Source: Nymphaea colorata
Lineage: Eukaryota > Streptophyta > Magnoliopsida > Nymphaeales > Nymphaeaceae
Direction: 5' to 3'
DNA length: 64,000 nt
Assembly (NCBI RefSeq): GCF_008831285.2
Contig: NC_045149.1
Location: 1,304,001-1,368,000, forward strand
Within the stretch, counting starts at the first letter, position 1, and the number at the start of each line of letters is the position of its first letter. The notes below the pieces were generated by a model. It saw only the letters and a program-made list of their open reading frames with translations, had not been told where the DNA came from and ran no database searches. Made by a program: the position numbers and the translations under genes. Shown in pieces: positions 61,293 to 64,000 of the stretch.

Positions 61293-61998
61293 TGTTGCAG
61301 ACCAACTATGTTTAGCCCAACTAATAAAGCAGTATGAGATGTTGTTTGGCTAGCTTTGGCATTGCTCAAGAAGCAAGTGGGATCCAATTCGGCATTGAGT
61401 CAAACAGAAAACAAAGTACTTGGAATGTGCAGCGCGGTGGTGCAAACACGAAACATATAAGCATAACATGGTCGTCAATCCCTTTGGAAGGTCCAATTCG
61501 TTTGGTAAACTTTCTACGCATAGCATTAGGCTACACATGAGGGTGCACGTGAGTTGGGGCTAATTCCCTTGGTGGATGCATAGGTTGTGTCCACAACCGC
61601 GTAGAGTCACACGGGGGTAAGTAAGTAAAAGCTCGTTGTAGAGTAAGGTGATAGTTGGCTGCCTTGTTTAATGCAACTAGTCGGCAACTGGTTTTGGTTA
61701 GAGACTTCCTTCAAAGGGAAGTTTTCCTCACTCAGATTTTATATAGAGGTAAATAGACACTCGGAGGAATGGCATAGTTCTGATAGGGTCTCATGGCCAC
61801 AACTTGGCGATGGCCTACTGTGGGATAATCCTGGGTAATGGTTTGCCGAGTATTTGACATTCCTCTTCTAGTCCATAGTCTAAAAAGATTGATGAATGCT
61901 TCAACTATCTTTAATGTTGGGTTAGGCTGGCAAAGACATTGTGGTAACCCTCGGCACCACGCAGGCCAAATAAGCCTTGAAAAAGTCTGGCCACAACA
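61293..61998 (+). repeat. Right LTR of short retroelement
   Basis: Starts TGTTGCAGACC after the purine run and ends GGCCACAACA. It is 40 bp longer than the left LTR through small insertions. Confidence 0.85.
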
Positions 61999-62338
61999 AT
62001 GGTGATGACATAAAATTATATGGATCACCCATATCAGATCTACGTTGGTGATTAAGTGTCCTTCAGTTTTGGAATATTTGATTGTTTGTATATATAACTG
62101 CTCTAAAAACAATTGAAATTATTGAATGAGTGTTTCTCTAGCCAAATTTTTTTACTATGCCAAGGCAAATGTTGAACTCCGAATCCAGCGAAAAAGAAAA
62201 AGAGTCAACAATGTAGAACATACAATGCATATGGAGGTGAAAATACCTGTAAATTCAAGTGGAACGTATACACGCCATCAAACGTGTCAAACATGGTGAA
62301 CATCATTAGTTGGAGAGAAACAAAAGATCCCCTTTCTC
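61999..62338. other. No gene seen
   Basis: Intervening AT-rich DNA between the LTR element and the hAT element; the last eight bases are the hAT target duplication. Confidence 0.4.
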
Positions 62339-63688
62339 CAGTAGCGGAGCCAGCGTCAAGAAAGCTCCACAGTGAAATGGAGCCTCAGTCTGCCTCACGC
62401 CCGTGTTGACGCCGTGTTGCCCATGCCAAAAATGGATCCGGTCCTAATCTGTGCATCTTGCACGCTCTTTCGTTTTGCTGCTGCAGCAGTTCTCCGCAGC
62501 TCCAACATCAGGCTATCAACAAGTTTGCTTGGATCTTCTCCCCTCTGCAGCCGCAGGACAGAGCTCCGGCAGCAGCAGGTCTGCTGACTCTGCTCCTCCC
62601 TTCGGCCTTCCCCCCTCCACCGCAGGTTGACTCTTCCGCTTCTCAGTTCTCCCCTCCACATCTTTCAGCCCTGCAGCGATTTTGGGTGTTTGGTTTTGGG
62701 GGTTTAATGTCTATTTGTTTGATTTATTTTCTATTTTATCTACATCTCGTTAGCCCTAAATCTGCTAATTCCCCTCAACTGAAAAGGTGCTCTCTATCTC
62801 TCTGAGGTGATGATGCCAGAAGCAGAGTTTCTCCACTTGACTTGTTCTCTCTCATTTGTGTGCTATTTAAATTCCATATTACTGGCGTTTTTTGTTTGTT
62901 GTTGCTTTCATTTTTGTTTTTTGAAATGAGATTGAAGTTGAACACTACATGGTTTTTGTTTGTGTTTTTGCTTTTGTTTGTGTGGAGACCAAGGGATGAG
63001 CTTTAGCCTTTAGTCAAGCTGAGACCTTACACTTGATAAAGCAAGTACAGCAGTTCGTCACAGCAATATTAAAGCTGTGCAAGAAAATGCTTAATGAAGG
63101 TTTCTTTTACTAATGAAGGATTACAAAGTTGGTTTGAAATAGCCTTCAAGATGATCAAGCAAAGAGACAAACGTTGGATGTATACCAGTGTGGGCAGAAC
63201 GGGGAAGCTCAAATTTGTCCCTCTCATAATAAATAGGCTTGTCCTGAACATGAATCAAGCTTTAATTTTTTACAGCTCAAGTTTGGCATTACCGACCATT
63301 ATTGAAGAAGAAAGAAAATATGATTTGATGAAGAAAATTTGATCCAATGTAACAGAAAAGTTGTCTATAATAGGCTTAGTCTTGATTCCTTGCAACAGAA
63401 AATTTGTCTATGATTTGATGAATAAGAAAGAGATATGAAAGACATTCATATACTAGAGTGCTGAAATTAGATCCAATGTACTAGTTACCATGAAATTTAG
63501 TAGTTAAAAAAATGAAATTTTAAGTTCAAAGTAATAGAAAAGTTAGTTTTTTTTTAAGAAAGCTCTCAAGTCCTTGAAAATGGTTATCAACTTTTATGTA
63601 CTTTAAAATAACATATATTTTAGTTTGAGAATTTTTTATATACTATGAATTAGTGCCCCATAACCAAAATTTTTTGGCTCCACCACTG
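62339..63688. mobile_element. Non-autonomous hAT element with 8-bp target duplication
   Basis: The 1,350-bp element starts CAGTAGCGGAGCCAG and ends TTTTTTGGCTCCACCACTG, and CCTTTCTC flanks it on both sides (62331-62338 and 63689-63696). Termini and the 'tagtgccccata' phrase before the right end match the 301-bp MITE at 11378-11678, so the two belong to one family. No transposase is present. A GC-rich block (about 62395-62700) and a T-rich stretch inside it differ in composition from the ends and could be captured gene DNA; frames there (such as 62458-62805 and 63094-63342) match no known protein. Confidence 0.85.
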
Positions 63689-63696
63689 CCTTTCTC

Positions 63697-64000
63697 TATC
63701 TCTTCCCCATACATCTTTAGCTATCCTTCGTTTTCGTCCCAGGTCCCTGTCTGCTTCTTGAACCAGACGTGGACAACAAGTGGGTCCCCCTGTCCACGTC
63801 ATCCTGTTGGACTGATGAGAGTGACCAGGACCTTTGTCGCTTGGATCGGGTTCGGTTCGGATTTCCGACCGTTGGACCACCCGTTGACGACCAACGGCTT
63901 AGAATGGGCACGCCAGACTTTCGATATTCAAATTCTAAAACACATGCGTCCTCTCGGGGTATATCATATCATGTCACCCAATTGAAAAATCGAAAAATTT
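63697..64000. other. GC-richer DNA at right edge, no gene seen
   Basis: Frames are open on both strands because of base composition. No motif was recognised and the window ends here. Confidence 0.35.

Larger units (their letters stand above)
59991..61998 (+). mobile_element. Short non-coding LTR retroelement
   Basis: Two direct repeats, 59991-60656 (666 bp) and 61293-61998 (706 bp), flank only 636 bp. The outer ends TGTTGTGGCC and GGCCACAACA are a perfect 10-bp inverted repeat. A primer site TTGTATTAGAGC (10 of 12 to initiator tRNA-Met) lies 3 nt inside the left LTR and a purine run GGTAGGAGA sits just before the right one. The flanks GTGGT and ATGGT agree in 4 of 5 bases. The internal part encodes no gag or pol. 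Clear divergence between the LTRs shows an old insertion. It falls between TRIM and small LARD elements in structure. Confidence 0.82.

Overview
The window is AT-rich nuclear DNA of a flowering plant, probably from a large, repeat-rich genome. Two plant gene families, GT-AG introns of 1-1.6 kb, long (TA)n/(GA)n microsatellites and many decayed plant transposons support this. The species cannot be told. Nothing prokaryotic, organellar or CRISPR-like is visible.

Two genes look intact, both on the + strand. (1) 16126-17934 is an uninterrupted 602-codon OCTOPUS/OCTOPUS-like (DUF740) protein, a plasma-membrane polarity factor of phloem development; its 5' leader probably contains an intron. (2) 37727-42005 is a four-coding-exon RING-H2 E3 ubiquitin ligase of the RHB1A type (197 aa, Met-Gly-Gly-Cys-Cys-Cys start), with a 5'UTR exon near 35.83-36.04 kb and a 1.6 kb leader intron. 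They have no visible functional link; they are two genes in a sea of transposons.

The rest is layered mobile DNA. Left third: a decayed Myb/SANT-like (Harbinger-type) ORF at the edge; a minus-strand Ty1/copia remnant (7.2-11.15 kb) split by a complete 2,749-bp non-autonomous hAT element (7744-10492) with an exact 8-bp target duplication. This hAT element carries exons and introns from the 3' end of a plant HIRA histone-chaperone gene, i.e. a Pack-type gene capture. A 301-bp hAT MITE (11378-11678) and a ~35-bp minisatellite follow. Middle: a fold-back element between two (TA)n tracts, L1 LINE 3' ends, a second copia pol remnant (24.9-26.2 kb), small hAT-like ends. Right third: a copia primer-binding site abutted by three 88-bp repeats (45.1-45.37 kb); a CACTA (En/Spm) transposase remnant (52.5-55.56 kb) whose central part is inverted and whose DUF4216 part is tandemly duplicated; a Ty3/gypsy LTR with primer site and gag start (55644-59069); a short LTR element without coding capacity (59991-61998); and a 1,350-bp hAT element (62339-63688) with an exact 8-bp target duplication.

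The observations most worth following are the HIRA-carrying hAT element with its possible own promoter and splice donor, the internally inverted CACTA transposase, and the RING ligase with substitutions at two usual E2-contact positions.
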